A stretch of DNA of 64,000 bases from Hymenobacter crusticola (lineage in GTDB: Bacteria > Bacteroidota > Bacteroidia > Cytophagales > Hymenobacteraceae). How positions within the stretch are numbered: position 1 is the stretch's first letter; the number at the start of each line of letters is the position of its first letter. Below the pieces are notes generated by a model that saw only the letters and a list, made by a program, of their open reading frames with translations, was not told the DNA's origin and did no database searches. Shown piece after piece: positions 39,798 through 48,096 of the stretch. Location: the NCBI RefSeq assembly GCF_002154225.1, contig NZ_MTSE01000009.1:62001-126000 (forward strand). Reading direction: 5' to 3'. The position numbers were made by a program, and so were the translations under genes.

Positions 39798-42287
39798 CTA
39801 CTTGGCCTGCTGAATGGCCTGCTGGGCTTGCTCAATCACCTGCTTGTTCTGGGCGGCGCTGGTGCCCGATTGCTTGCTCTTTAAAGCCTCCAGCAAGTTG
39901 ATCATGGGGTCGGCGGCGCCGTAGCTTTTGAACTGAATACCTAGGTTCTTGATGCGGTCAACGCCCTCGGCAACAGCAGTAGGGTCGTTGAGGCGCATCA
40001 GCATCCCGGCAAAGCCTTTGAGTAAGTCGAAGCGACCTTGTGGACCAGCCTCGTCAAACTTCTGGCGCACAAAAGGCCACTGTTCCAAGCCGCCTTGGGT
40101 CGCATATACTTCGGCAATGGCGGCAGTCAGCTTGCCTTTGTTATCGGCCTCGAAGGTCCTAGCTTGTGCCAAAGCTTTAGCAGGCGCCACGGCAGCTAGG
40201 CCGCTCAGGGCAGCGCCTTGCACGGCATACGACTGGCTCTTGAGGTTGCTGGTGAACAGGGCTTCGTCGCGCTTGTCGGTTAGCTGACCTAGGGCCGTCA
40301 GGATTTCAGCTTGCACGAGGGGTTCCTTCTCGGTGGTGAGCTGCTTGCGCAAAACAGGCGCGATGAGCTTCTGCATGGCTTTGCTTTCTAAATCAAGGTT
40401 TTGCAGTGCCTCAATGCGAAGACCATAGTATTTATCGGAAGTAGCCGCTACGAGCAGACTGCGCGCGCCAGCATCTGTGCCCTGCTTCTCTTTAGCGGCG
40501 GCAATTGCCTCATACCGGTCCACATAGCGTGGAGCATGCTGGTACTGGTACACATAGTCGGCCAGCGGCTTATTGTCTTTTTTCTGCCACAGCATCACTT
40601 TTTGCGCGTCCACGTTTACGAGGTCGGGCTTGGCGGCTACTGGGAATTCCAGCGTTTCGGTGGCGTTGCGCAGCACCACGTTGCGCCGCTCCACTTTCCC
40701 TTTCACGTACAAATCAATGGCAATTGGCAGCGTAAATGGCTCGCCAGGCTGCAACTGCTTCACCGTGACGGTCTGCACTTTGCGGCCACCGTCCCAAGCG
40801 TAGTCGATCGTAACAGTGGGCTGGCCGGCGTTGAAGAACCATTGGTTGTAGAACCAATTTAGGTCTTTGCCTGAAGCCGCCTCAAAAGCTAGCCGCATCT
40901 GGTGCGCTTCGCCGTTGCCGAAAGCGTTCTGCTTCAGGTACTGATTTAAGCCGGCAAAAAATACATCGTCGCCTAGGTAAGCGCGTAGCATGTCGAGGAT
41001 GAGGCCACCTTTCTGATAGGTCACGGCATCGAACATGTCTTCGCGCTCGGCGTAGTGGAAGCGCACTAGGTTCTTGGTGTAGTTTTCGGGGTTGCCTAGG
41101 TACTGCGTAAGGTAACCGTACTTGTGCGCGTCGGCAGCGTCTTGGCCGTACTTGTGCTCGGCCCACAGGCCTTCGCTGAAGTCGGCCATCGACTCATTCA
41201 CCGTCAGGTTGCTCCAGCTTTCGGTGGTCACGTAGTCGCCAAACCACTGATGAAACAGCTCGTGGGCAATCACCGATTCGTCGTTGCCGTATTGCCGATC
41301 GATCAGCTCGCGGGGTGTTTTCTGCAAGAAGTCGCCGTGCAGGGTGGCCGTGGTGTTTTCCATGGCCCCGCTCACGTAGTCGCGCACCACAATCTGGGCG
41401 TACTTATTCCAGGGAAACTCTACCCCGAGCCGAGTGGAGAAGAATTCCAGCATCTCGGGCGTGTTGCCAAAGATCTGTTTGGCATAAGGGGCGTAGGTTG
41501 GCTCTAGGTAATAATCAACGGGTTTGCCGCGCCACGTGTCGTGCGTCACCTTGAAACTGCCCACCGTCATCATCACCAAGTAGGGCGAGTGGGGCTGCTC
41601 CATCTTCCAGGTATCGGTGCGCAAGCCGGCCCCAGCGGGCGTCTGCGATACCATTTTGCCGTTGGAAAGCGTGAGGTACTTGCTCGGCACCGTCATGCTG
41701 ATTTCCGTGGTCATCTTCTGGTTGGGCCTGTCGATGGTGGGGAACCACGCCGAGTTCGACTGCGACTCGCCTTGGGTCCAGATCTGGACGGGCTTGCCTT
41801 TCACGGTGCTGTCGGGGTTGATGAAGTACAAGCCTTTGGCGTCGTTGATGGCCGCGCTGCCTTTCACTTTCAGCTCGTTCGGCTTGGCCGTGTATTCTAG
41901 GTACACGGTATAAGCGGTGCCCGGCGCCACCGTTTTGCCTAGCTGAACGAGCAGTTGCTGCTGGTTGTAGTCGTACTTGAGAGGCTGCGTGCTGCCGTTG
42001 CTGCCCACCAGCGCCACCGTTTTGATGTCCATGCCCTGCGCATCCAAGCGCAGCGAGTCGGTGGCATAGGCGTGGGGCTTCAGCGTCACCCAGGCTTTGC
42101 CGTAGAGGTAGCTTTTGGCGTAGTCGAAGCGCACGTCGAGCTTGGTGTGTACCAAATCGTTGACTTTGGTGGCCGTGGCGCGGTAGGGAAGCAGCGCTGG
42201 GTCGGAGGCCGCAGAGGTGGTTGGTGCCTGCGCCCAAAGACTAAAAGAGCTGAGCAAGCAAACGCCAGCAGCAAAAACTTTTTTCAT
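39798..42287 (-). CDS. M1 family zinc aminopeptidase, exported
   Basis: An 829-residue metallopeptidase with signal peptide MKKVFAAGVCLLSSFSLWAQ. The exopeptidase motif GAMEN is in VSGAMENTTATLHG, and the zinc motif HELFH has His342, Glu343 and His346, with the third ligand Glu in NESMADFSEGLW. A C-terminal HEAT-like helical domain (about 570-829) completes the M1 architecture. It trims N-terminal residues from peptides in the periplasm or at the surface. The start at 42287 fits the signal peptide. Confidence 0.95.
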   Translation of the reverse strand: MKKVFAAGVCLLSSFSLWAQAPTTSAASDPALLPYRATATKVNDLVHTKLDVRFDYAKSYLYGKAWVTLKPHAYATDSLRLDAQGMDIKTVALVGSNGSTQPLKYDYNQQQLLVQLGKTVAPGTAYTVYLEYTAKPNELKVKGSAAINDAKGLYFINPDSTVKGKPVQIWTQGESQSNSAWFPTIDRPNQKMTTEISMTVPSKYLTLSNGKMVSQTPAGAGLRTDTWKMEQPHSPYLVMMTVGSFKVTHDTWRGKPVDYYLEPTYAPYAKQIFGNTPEMLEFFSTRLGVEFPWNKYAQIVVRDYVSGAMENTTATLHGDFLQKTPRELIDRQYGNDESVIAHELFHQWFGDYVTTESWSNLTVNESMADFSEGLWAEHKYGQDAADAHKYGYLTQYLGNPENYTKNLVRFHYAEREDMFDAVTYQKGGLILDMLRAYLGDDVFFAGLNQYLKQNAFGNGEAHQMRLAFEAASGKDLNWFYNQWFFNAGQPTVTIDYAWDGGRKVQTVTVKQLQPGEPFTLPIAIDLYVKGKVERRNVVLRNATETLEFPVAAKPDLVNVDAQKVMLWQKKDNKPLADYVYQYQHAPRYVDRYEAIAAAKEKQGTDAGARSLLVAATSDKYYGLRIEALQNLDLESKAMQKLIAPVLRKQLTTEKEPLVQAEILTALGQLTDKRDEALFTSNLKSQSYAVQGAALSGLAAVAPAKALAQARTFEADNKGKLTAAIAEVYATQGGLEQWPFVRQKFDEAGPQGRFDLLKGFAGMLMRLNDPTAVAEGVDRIKNLGIQFKSYGAADPMINLLEALKSKQSGTSAAQNKQVIEQAQQAIQQAK

Positions 42288-42586
42288 GAAGAAGACTGAG
42301 GTGAATCGAATCGTGCAAACCTAGGTAATAGGAAGAACGGTTTGCTTGGTGAAGATTGCCTTTTTCCTGAAAAATCCTGTCACTGCCCGTGGCTCGCTCG
42401 AATTTTGCCTGCTGCCCGGCGGCCAGTTTGCTCCCTAGTGGGGCAGCTGCCTAGGTGGTACGAAGCTAGGTTTGCTAGCGCCGCGCTGCTTGTTGTACTA
42501 TGGCAATAAATATATAAAAATGCGATTATCAAATGCAGAAAAGGCAGCCCATTAGTAACTTGCGGCCGCAATTGTCTGCGTGGTTC
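42288..42586. other. Divergent intergenic region, M1 peptidase and DUF3078 gene
   Basis: About 300 bp between two divergent genes. It contains an AT-rich stretch near 42495-42540 that could hold promoter elements, but I see no repeat, hairpin, RNA gene or convincing -33/-7 pair in it. Confidence 0.4.
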
Positions 42587-43591
42587 ATGAGAGTTCGTTC
42601 GGGAGCGTCCTTGCTCTCCTTTGTTTTAGGTGGCCTGATCAGTAACCGGGTAAGTGCCCAGGCCATTCCGGTGCCGCCAGTGTTACCGGTGCCCATCGTG
42701 TCGACTATTCCGGTTGTTACCAAACCGAAGCTTGATACGCTGATTGTCATTCTGCGGCCACCATCTCCCTGGAAAACAGCCTTTAAAGCAACATTCAATT
42801 TGAATGAAAGCGCCCTGTCTTCCAACTGGCGGGGTGGGGGCGTGAACTCCATTGGCCTGAATGCGCAGCTAAACCAGAAGGCCAACTTTCACCGCGGCCG
42901 CAACAGCTGGGACAACGAGGCCGATTTCCTATATGCTTTTGTCGCCAACAAGGATCAGGGCTACCGCAAGAGCCTCGACCGGTTGTTTCTGGACACCAAG
43001 TACGGCTCCAACATCAGCACGCAGTGGAACATGTTTGCCTCGCTGAACCTGCTCACGCAGTTCGCGCCCGGCTTCAAGTACAGCACCGACGCCAACGGGC
43101 AGCAGCGGGCGCAGAAGGTCTCGTCGGCCTTCGCGCCGGCTTACATCACGGCGGCCTACGGCATGGAGTATGTGGCCAATAAGTGGTTCAAGATCAGGCT
43201 TTCACCGCTGGCCTCGCGCCTGACCATCGTAGGGCGGTCTGAGCGGTTTGTGGATGTACTCGGGGAAAAGCCTTACGGGGTGACACAAGGCCGCTCTACG
43301 CACTTTGAAGTGTTGGCCGGACAAATACTAGCTGAGCTGGATAAAGGGCTAGGTTCTAACATGAACCTAAAAGCACGCTACCTGCTTTTCGCCGACTACG
43401 AAAAGCTAGCCCTGCGCCGCGTCGACCACCGCCTTGATGCCAGCTTCACGGCCAAGGTAAATCGCTACATCAACGTGGCCATCACCGGCATCCTGCTCTA
43501 CGACTACGACCAGGACCGGGCCGTGCAGTATAGTCAGGGCTTGTCGCTGGGGTTGATTTATACCCGGCAGAACCCACAAGAAAAGAAGTAG
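42587..43591 (+). CDS. DUF3078 domain-containing outer-membrane protein
   Basis: A DUF3078 protein of about 334 residues. The chosen start (42587, MRVRSGASLLSFVLGGLISN..) gives a signal-like N-terminus; an in-frame ATG exists at 42533. After a Pro/Val-rich linker (AIPVPPVLPVPIVSTIPVV..) comes the conserved core WKTAFKATFNLNESALSSNWRGGGVNSIGLNAQLNQKANFHRGRNSWDNEADFLYAF, then alternating beta strands ending in LGLIYTRQNPQEKK. The family is confined largely to Bacteroidota and has no assigned function; the strand pattern is that of an outer-membrane barrel. Confidence 0.87.
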   Translation: MRVRSGASLLSFVLGGLISNRVSAQAIPVPPVLPVPIVSTIPVVTKPKLDTLIVILRPPSPWKTAFKATFNLNESALSSNWRGGGVNSIGLNAQLNQKANFHRGRNSWDNEADFLYAFVANKDQGYRKSLDRLFLDTKYGSNISTQWNMFASLNLLTQFAPGFKYSTDANGQQRAQKVSSAFAPAYITAAYGMEYVANKWFKIRLSPLASRLTIVGRSERFVDVLGEKPYGVTQGRSTHFEVLAGQILAELDKGLGSNMNLKARYLLFADYEKLALRRVDHRLDASFTAKVNRYINVAITGILLYDYDQDRAVQYSQGLSLGLIYTRQNPQEKK

Positions 43592-43637
43592 GATAAGGGG
43601 AGTGTCGTTAATTGGTTGAGCATCTAGGATTAGCGTT

Positions 43638-43794
43638 AAACCTAGCTCCCCTCCTTTTTCAAGGAGGGGTTGGGGGTGGTCTAGCTAGAAGGGGTGGTCT
43701 AGCTAGAACTAGAAGATTAGAGCTACCCTTTAGAAACCGTTCAACTAGTTTTACCACCCCCAACCCCTCCTTAAAAAGGAGGGGAGCTAGGTTT
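43638..43794. repeat. MITE-like inverted repeat with internal tandem repeat
   Basis: Two nearly perfect arms of about 41 bp (43638-43679 and 43754-43794), each starting AAACCTAGCTCCCCTCCTTT and holding its own inner palindrome (CCCCTCC..GGAGGGG), followed by GTTGGGGGTGG. The core contains a perfect 18-bp tandem duplication (43673-43690 and 43691-43708). It is not coding and sits between converging genes. The structure resembles a non-autonomous mobile element. Confidence 0.75.
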
Positions 43795-43811
43795 TAGCTC
43801 TAGTTCTTAAC

Positions 43812-46800
43812 CTAGGCACTCACGAGTTGTGGCTTCTCGGCTATGGGGGCCGCTGGCGCATCTTGGTGCATTTCACGGTACGCCCAGTCAAATACCAGCG
43901 GGAAGATGAGCAGCGTAAGAATAGTAGCCGACACTAATCCGCCAATCACGACAATAGCCAGCGGCTTTTGGGTTTCGGAGCCGATGCCGGTGCTCAGCGC
44001 AGCCGGGAACAAGCCAATCATAGCCATAAGTGCCGTCATCACCACGGGTCGTACGCGAGAGGCTACACCCAGGCGCAGCGACTCCTCCAGAGGAATTTTG
44101 TTGCGCAGATTCTGCTTGAACACCGTGATGAGAATCACGCCGTTCTGAATACAAATGCCAAACAAGGCGATGAAGCCGATACCGGCCGAGATGCTGAAGT
44201 TGACGTGCGTGATGTGCAGCGCCACAATGCCGCCGATGAGGGCGAAGGGCACATTTACCAGTACGAGGCCCGCATCCTTGCCATTGCCGAAGGTGATAAA
44301 CAGCAGAATGAAGATGATTACCAGCGAGATAGGCACCACCTGCGTGAGGCGCTTAGTAGCACGTACTTGGTTCTCGAATTCGCCAGCCCACGTGATGCTG
44401 TAGCCCTTAGGCAAGTGAATCTGCGCGTTAACCTTCTTCTGCGCTTCGGCAATCGTAGAGCCCATGTCTCGGTCGCGGATGCTGAATTTCACCGCAATGA
44501 AACGCTGTCCGCCGTCGTGGTATACGAAGGCCGGGCCGTTAAGCGTCTTGATCGTTGCTATTTCCTTCAGCGCCACCTTACTACCGCGAATGGTCGATAC
44601 GCGCAGCTCGCCGATTTCGGCTTCGGTGCTGCGGTAATCTTTGGGGTAACGGATGCGCACGTCAAACTTCCGTTCGCCTTCGTAGAGCTGTGTTGCCGCC
44701 TTGCCGCCGATGGCCATTTCCACCACGGCTTGCGCGTCGGCGGCGCTCACGCCGTAGGCGGCCATGCGGGTTTGGTCGAGCAGCACGCTCATTTCGGGCT
44801 GACCTAGGTTGCGCAGAATACCTAGGTCTTTCACGCCGCGCACCGTCTTGAGAATGTTCATCACCGAGTCGGCTTTGTCGTCAATGGCTTGCAGATCATT
44901 GCCGAAAATCTTCACGGCCAGGGCCGCGTTGATGCCGGCCACGGCTTCCTCCACGTTGTCGATGATGGGCTGGGAGTAGTTGAAGATGATGCCGGGATAC
45001 TCCTTCAGCTTATGGTCCATTTCCTCAATCAGCTGCTCCGTCGTGATTTTGCGCTTCCACTCTTCCTTCGGGTAGAGGTTCACCTGGCACTGCACGTAGT
45101 AAATGCCCGAGGGGTCGGTGCCGTCGTTGGAGCGGCCCGTTTGGCTCAGCACCGATTGCACCTCCGGGAACTGGCGCAGAATACGGCGGAAGTTGCCGGC
45201 CATCTTGGTCGTCTCGGTCAGTGAGGACGACATGGGCATCTTCGTTTCCACCCACAGGGCGCCTTCGTTTAGCTCGGGCAGAAACTCGGAACCTAGGAAA
45301 GTGAACGAGTACAGCGCCGCGGCCATAATCAGAAAGGCGGTAGCGAGGCTCAGGCGCTTGTTGGCGTAGGTGAAGGCAAAGCCTTTCGTCACGATGCGGT
45401 CGAAGAAGTTAACGAGCGGGTTGTTCTTCTCGCGCACGTCCTTGTTGAGCAGGATGCTCGCCAGCACCGGCACCAACGTCAGGGTCAGCAGCAACGCGCC
45501 AACCAAAGCAAAACCTAGGGTATAGGCCAGGGGAGAGAACATCTTGCCTTCCACCTTCTCGAAGGAGAAAATAGGAAGTAAGCAGGTGAGAATGATGAGC
45601 TTGGAGAAGAATACCGCCTTGCCTAGCTCGCCGCCCGTTTTCTTGATTACCCCCATTTTCGCCAGCTTGTTAAACACCGGCATCCCGACTTTATGCGCCT
45701 TGTGGTCGAGTACCACGAAGATGCCTTCCACCATTACCACGGCCCCGTCGATGATAATGCCGAAGTCGATAGCGCCCATACTCAAAAGGTTGGCACTCAT
45801 GCCTTTCAGGCGCAAGCAGATGAAGGCAAACAGCAGCGCCAGCGGCACAACGATGCCCACAATCAGCGTCGAGCGCCAGTCGGCCATGAACAGAAACACG
45901 ACCAGCGTGACAAGCACAATGCCTTCAATCAGGTTGTGAATGACGGTGTGCGTGCAGTGGTCCATCAGCACGTCGCGGTCGTAGAAGGTCTTGAGCTTGA
46001 TATCAGAGGGCAGGATCTTCGTGTTTAGCTCGTCGACTTTGGCCTTCACGCGGCCTAGCACCTCGGCGGGGTTTTCGCCCTTGCGCATAATCACGATGCC
46101 TTCCACCACGTCATTGTTATCGTCGAGGCCAGCTTGGCCCACGCGCGGACGGAAGCCTTCGGTGATGGATGCCACGTTGCGCACCAGAATGGGCGTGTCG
46201 TGAATGTCCTTGACGATGATGTTACCGATGTCAGCGGCGTTCGTCAGCAGGCCGATGCCGCGCACTACGTACGATTGGCCGTTTTTCTCAATCACGTCGC
46301 CACCTACGTTGATGTTACTCTTCTGCACGGCTTGGTACACTTCGAGCGGCGTGAGGTCGAACTTCTGCAATTGTGCCGGGTCAACGGTGATTTCGTAGGT
46401 TTTGGTAGTGCCGCCAAACGCGGCAATGTCGGCCACGCCCGGTACTGACTTGAGCTGGCGCTCTACCACCCAGTCTTGCTCGGCAAGCAATTGGTTGGTT
46501 GTGCGATCTTTGCCTTGCACCGTGTAGCGGAAAATCTCACCCGTAGGACCGTAGGGCGGCTGCACATGGGTGTCACAGCCGTCGGGGAAATTCACGCCCG
46601 CTAGCAGGTTGTTGACCTGTTGGCGGGCGAAGAAATCCTCCACATCATCATCGAAGTTGATCTTCAGCACCGACAAGCCGAACATGCTGATCGAGCGCAT
46701 GTTGCTCTTCTTCTGCACCGAGTTCATGGCCACCTCAACCGGCACCGATACGAACCGCTCCACTTCCTGCGCCGAGCGCCCCGGCCACTGCGACACAATG

Positions 46801-46952
46801 ATGATCTGTGTGTTGGTGACGTCCGGAAACGCCTCAATGGGCGTGTGTAGGTAGCTGAAAACGCCACCTGCGATGAGCAAAGCCGTCATGAAGAACACGA
46901 AGAAGCGGTTCTTCAGCGAAAAGGCAACGATGCTTTGAATGAATTTGCCCAT
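43812..46952 (-). CDS. czcA: CzcA-type heavy-metal efflux RND pump 1
   Basis: A 1046-residue inner-membrane proton-driven pump of the HME-RND family. It has the usual two-fold repeat of 12 membrane helices and large periplasmic loops (N-terminus NKFIQSIVAFSLKNRFFVFFMTALLIAGGVFSY). The fourth helix carries DFGIIIDGAVVMVEG with Asp396, Asp402 and Glu409, the signature of divalent-cation pumps (Co, Zn, Cd, Ni) rather than the copper/silver CusA type. It stands alone: its adaptor and channel must come from elsewhere, most likely the second adaptor at 54152 and the TolC at 52564. An 11-bp periodic motif lies upstream (47053-47101). Confidence 0.94.
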   Translation of the reverse strand: MGKFIQSIVAFSLKNRFFVFFMTALLIAGGVFSYLHTPIEAFPDVTNTQIIIVSQWPGRSAQEVERFVSVPVEVAMNSVQKKSNMRSISMFGLSVLKINFDDDVEDFFARQQVNNLLAGVNFPDGCDTHVQPPYGPTGEIFRYTVQGKDRTTNQLLAEQDWVVERQLKSVPGVADIAAFGGTTKTYEITVDPAQLQKFDLTPLEVYQAVQKSNINVGGDVIEKNGQSYVVRGIGLLTNAADIGNIIVKDIHDTPILVRNVASITEGFRPRVGQAGLDDNNDVVEGIVIMRKGENPAEVLGRVKAKVDELNTKILPSDIKLKTFYDRDVLMDHCTHTVIHNLIEGIVLVTLVVFLFMADWRSTLIVGIVVPLALLFAFICLRLKGMSANLLSMGAIDFGIIIDGAVVMVEGIFVVLDHKAHKVGMPVFNKLAKMGVIKKTGGELGKAVFFSKLIILTCLLPIFSFEKVEGKMFSPLAYTLGFALVGALLLTLTLVPVLASILLNKDVREKNNPLVNFFDRIVTKGFAFTYANKRLSLATAFLIMAAALYSFTFLGSEFLPELNEGALWVETKMPMSSSLTETTKMAGNFRRILRQFPEVQSVLSQTGRSNDGTDPSGIYYVQCQVNLYPKEEWKRKITTEQLIEEMDHKLKEYPGIIFNYSQPIIDNVEEAVAGINAALAVKIFGNDLQAIDDKADSVMNILKTVRGVKDLGILRNLGQPEMSVLLDQTRMAAYGVSAADAQAVVEMAIGGKAATQLYEGERKFDVRIRYPKDYRSTEAEIGELRVSTIRGSKVALKEIATIKTLNGPAFVYHDGGQRFIAVKFSIRDRDMGSTIAEAQKKVNAQIHLPKGYSITWAGEFENQVRATKRLTQVVPISLVIIFILLFITFGNGKDAGLVLVNVPFALIGGIVALHITHVNFSISAGIGFIALFGICIQNGVILITVFKQNLRNKIPLEESLRLGVASRVRPVVMTALMAMIGLFPAALSTGIGSETQKPLAIVVIGGLVSATILTLLIFPLVFDWAYREMHQDAPAAPIAEKPQLVSA

Positions 46953-47052
46953 GGGGAAGAAAGGGGAAGTGGGTGGTGAAAGCCCGAAGCCGGGAAGGTG
47001 GAAAGGAGCGGCTCATGCTTTCTTCCTTTATAGCGGTAAGGCTAGGTTTGGC

Positions 47053-47101
47053 ATGAAGAATTGGTGAGAATCTGATGAATCTTTAGTGAGGGTTTGATGA
47101 A
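47053..47101 (-). promoter_or_regulatory. Putative OmpR-family box upstream of the pump 1 gene
   Basis: Five pentamers at exact 11-bp steps, read on the plus strand ATGAA, GTGAG, ATGAA, GTGAG, ATGAA (47053, 47064, 47075, 47086, 47097). In the direction of the gene this is TTCAT/CTCAC alternating. The box lies 101-149 bp upstream of the start codon at 46952. Confidence 0.6.
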
Positions 47102-47191
47102 GAGAAATCGGAAGAAAGCTAGGTGCTTGGTGCCTTGGCCCACGGTCTCAGGCGTCGAATCAAGGCACGTAGGCTCAGGCACTGAAAACAA

Positions 47192-47221
47192 AAAAGCCTT
47201 CCCCGTATTGGGAAGGCTTTT
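47192..47221 (-). terminator. Terminator of the DUF1349 gene
   Basis: A 12-bp stem, AAAAGCCTTCCC and GGGAAGGCTTTT, with a 6-nt loop, 39 bp after the stop codon of the minus-strand gene, followed on that strand by a T-run. Confidence 0.88.
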
Positions 47222-47259
47222 ATCCTGAGCGAAGTTGGTTTGAGCTAGGTATCTACCGC

Positions 47260-47880
47260 TTACTGCTGAACGGGCTTCACGGAGAAATCTTCGAACGTCA
47301 CGGGGAAGCCTTTGCCATCGGGGGCGGCGCACATCAAGCCAATCTGCACCTTCTTGCCAGGCGTGGGCGGGAAGTAAGCTAGGCGCAGCATCTTGAAGTC
47401 TTTGTTGTCGAAAGAATACTGAATTTCCACGTAGTCACCCTTACGCAGGAGCGTGAGCCACACCGTTTTGGGGCTGTCTTGGCGGGGCACCACCGACCAG
47501 TCGGACACTTCCCGCGTCACGACGGCGCTTACGTTCTGCACGCCCTTCACGTACTCGATGCCGGTCTTGATCCAGTTCTTCTCGTCGAGCCGAATCATGA
47601 GGCCGGCTTGGTCATACAGCTCCTTGTACTGGCCGGTGATCTTCACTTTGGCCATAAAATCTCCTTCCTGCTCCTGGTAGTAAAAGTGGCCGTTGTCGCG
47701 GATGAAGCCGTAGTGCGTCACGCGCCAGAAGTCGGTGCCTCCATCTACCTGTACTTGCACTTTCTGATCGGTGATAGTCGCTTTTTTGGGCGCATTTTGC
47801 CAGTTCATCTTCGAGAAAGTTTGGGCGGAAGCCGCAGTAGCTAGGGCGAGAAAAAGGCCGCTGAGGAGCAGGGTTTTCAT
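47260..47880 (-). CDS. DUF1349 domain-containing secreted protein
   Basis: A 206-residue exported protein. The signal peptide is MKTLLLSGLFLALATAASAQ. The mature part is a single DUF1349 domain of the laminin-G/concanavalin jelly-roll type: YYQEQEGDFMAKVKITGQYKELYDQAGLMIRLDEKNWIKTGIEYV, SAVVTREVSDWSVVP, and YVEIQYSFDNKDFKMLRLAYFP. Such proteins often bind sugars or act on them, but no catalytic role is established for this family. It sits between the two pump genes with its own terminator, so its place there need not imply metal function. Confidence 0.85.
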   Translation of the reverse strand: MKTLLLSGLFLALATAASAQTFSKMNWQNAPKKATITDQKVQVQVDGGTDFWRVTHYGFIRDNGHFYYQEQEGDFMAKVKITGQYKELYDQAGLMIRLDEKNWIKTGIEYVKGVQNVSAVVTREVSDWSVVPRQDSPKTVWLTLLRKGDYVEIQYSFDNKDFKMLRLAYFPPTPGKKVQIGLMCAAPDGKGFPVTFEDFSVKPVQQ

Positions 47881-48050
47881 GGACTGTGTAAGGAAGGTTT
47901 CGGTGGACAGCTGTAGGTTTTAAGCTGACAGGTGAGCGAAGAACTAGGCTAGGTGCCGCCCGAAAGTAGGCAAAAACAGCTCAGCTGTAAGCCAAGGCGT
48001 GCGCCGTAGTAGGGCTGGGCAGCTGAGCAGTACAAGCCAGTAGAAAACAA

Positions 48051-48078
48051 AAAAGCCTTCCCGAAGCGAGAAGGCCTT
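48051..48078 (-). terminator. Terminator of the pump 2 operon
   Basis: The complementary segments AAAGCCTTC (48052-48060) and GAAGGCCTTT (48069-48078) with an 8-nt loop, 19 bp after the stop codon, followed on the minus strand by TTTTTTG. One G is bulged. Confidence 0.75.
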
Positions 48079-48096
48079 TCCGAAACAGGTTAAGAT

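Noticed and set aside
43612..43797. A 61-codon ORF in the gap after the DUF3078 gene
   Set aside because: It consists of the MITE-like repeat and its arms; the translation reflects the repeat, not a protein.
46953..47259. An additional gene in the 307-bp gap between pump 1 and the DUF1349 gene
   Set aside because: Only the regulator box (47053-47101), an 8-bp inverted pair GTGCCTTG/CAAGGCAC (47130-47168) and the DUF1349 terminator are seen; short ORFs here have no support.
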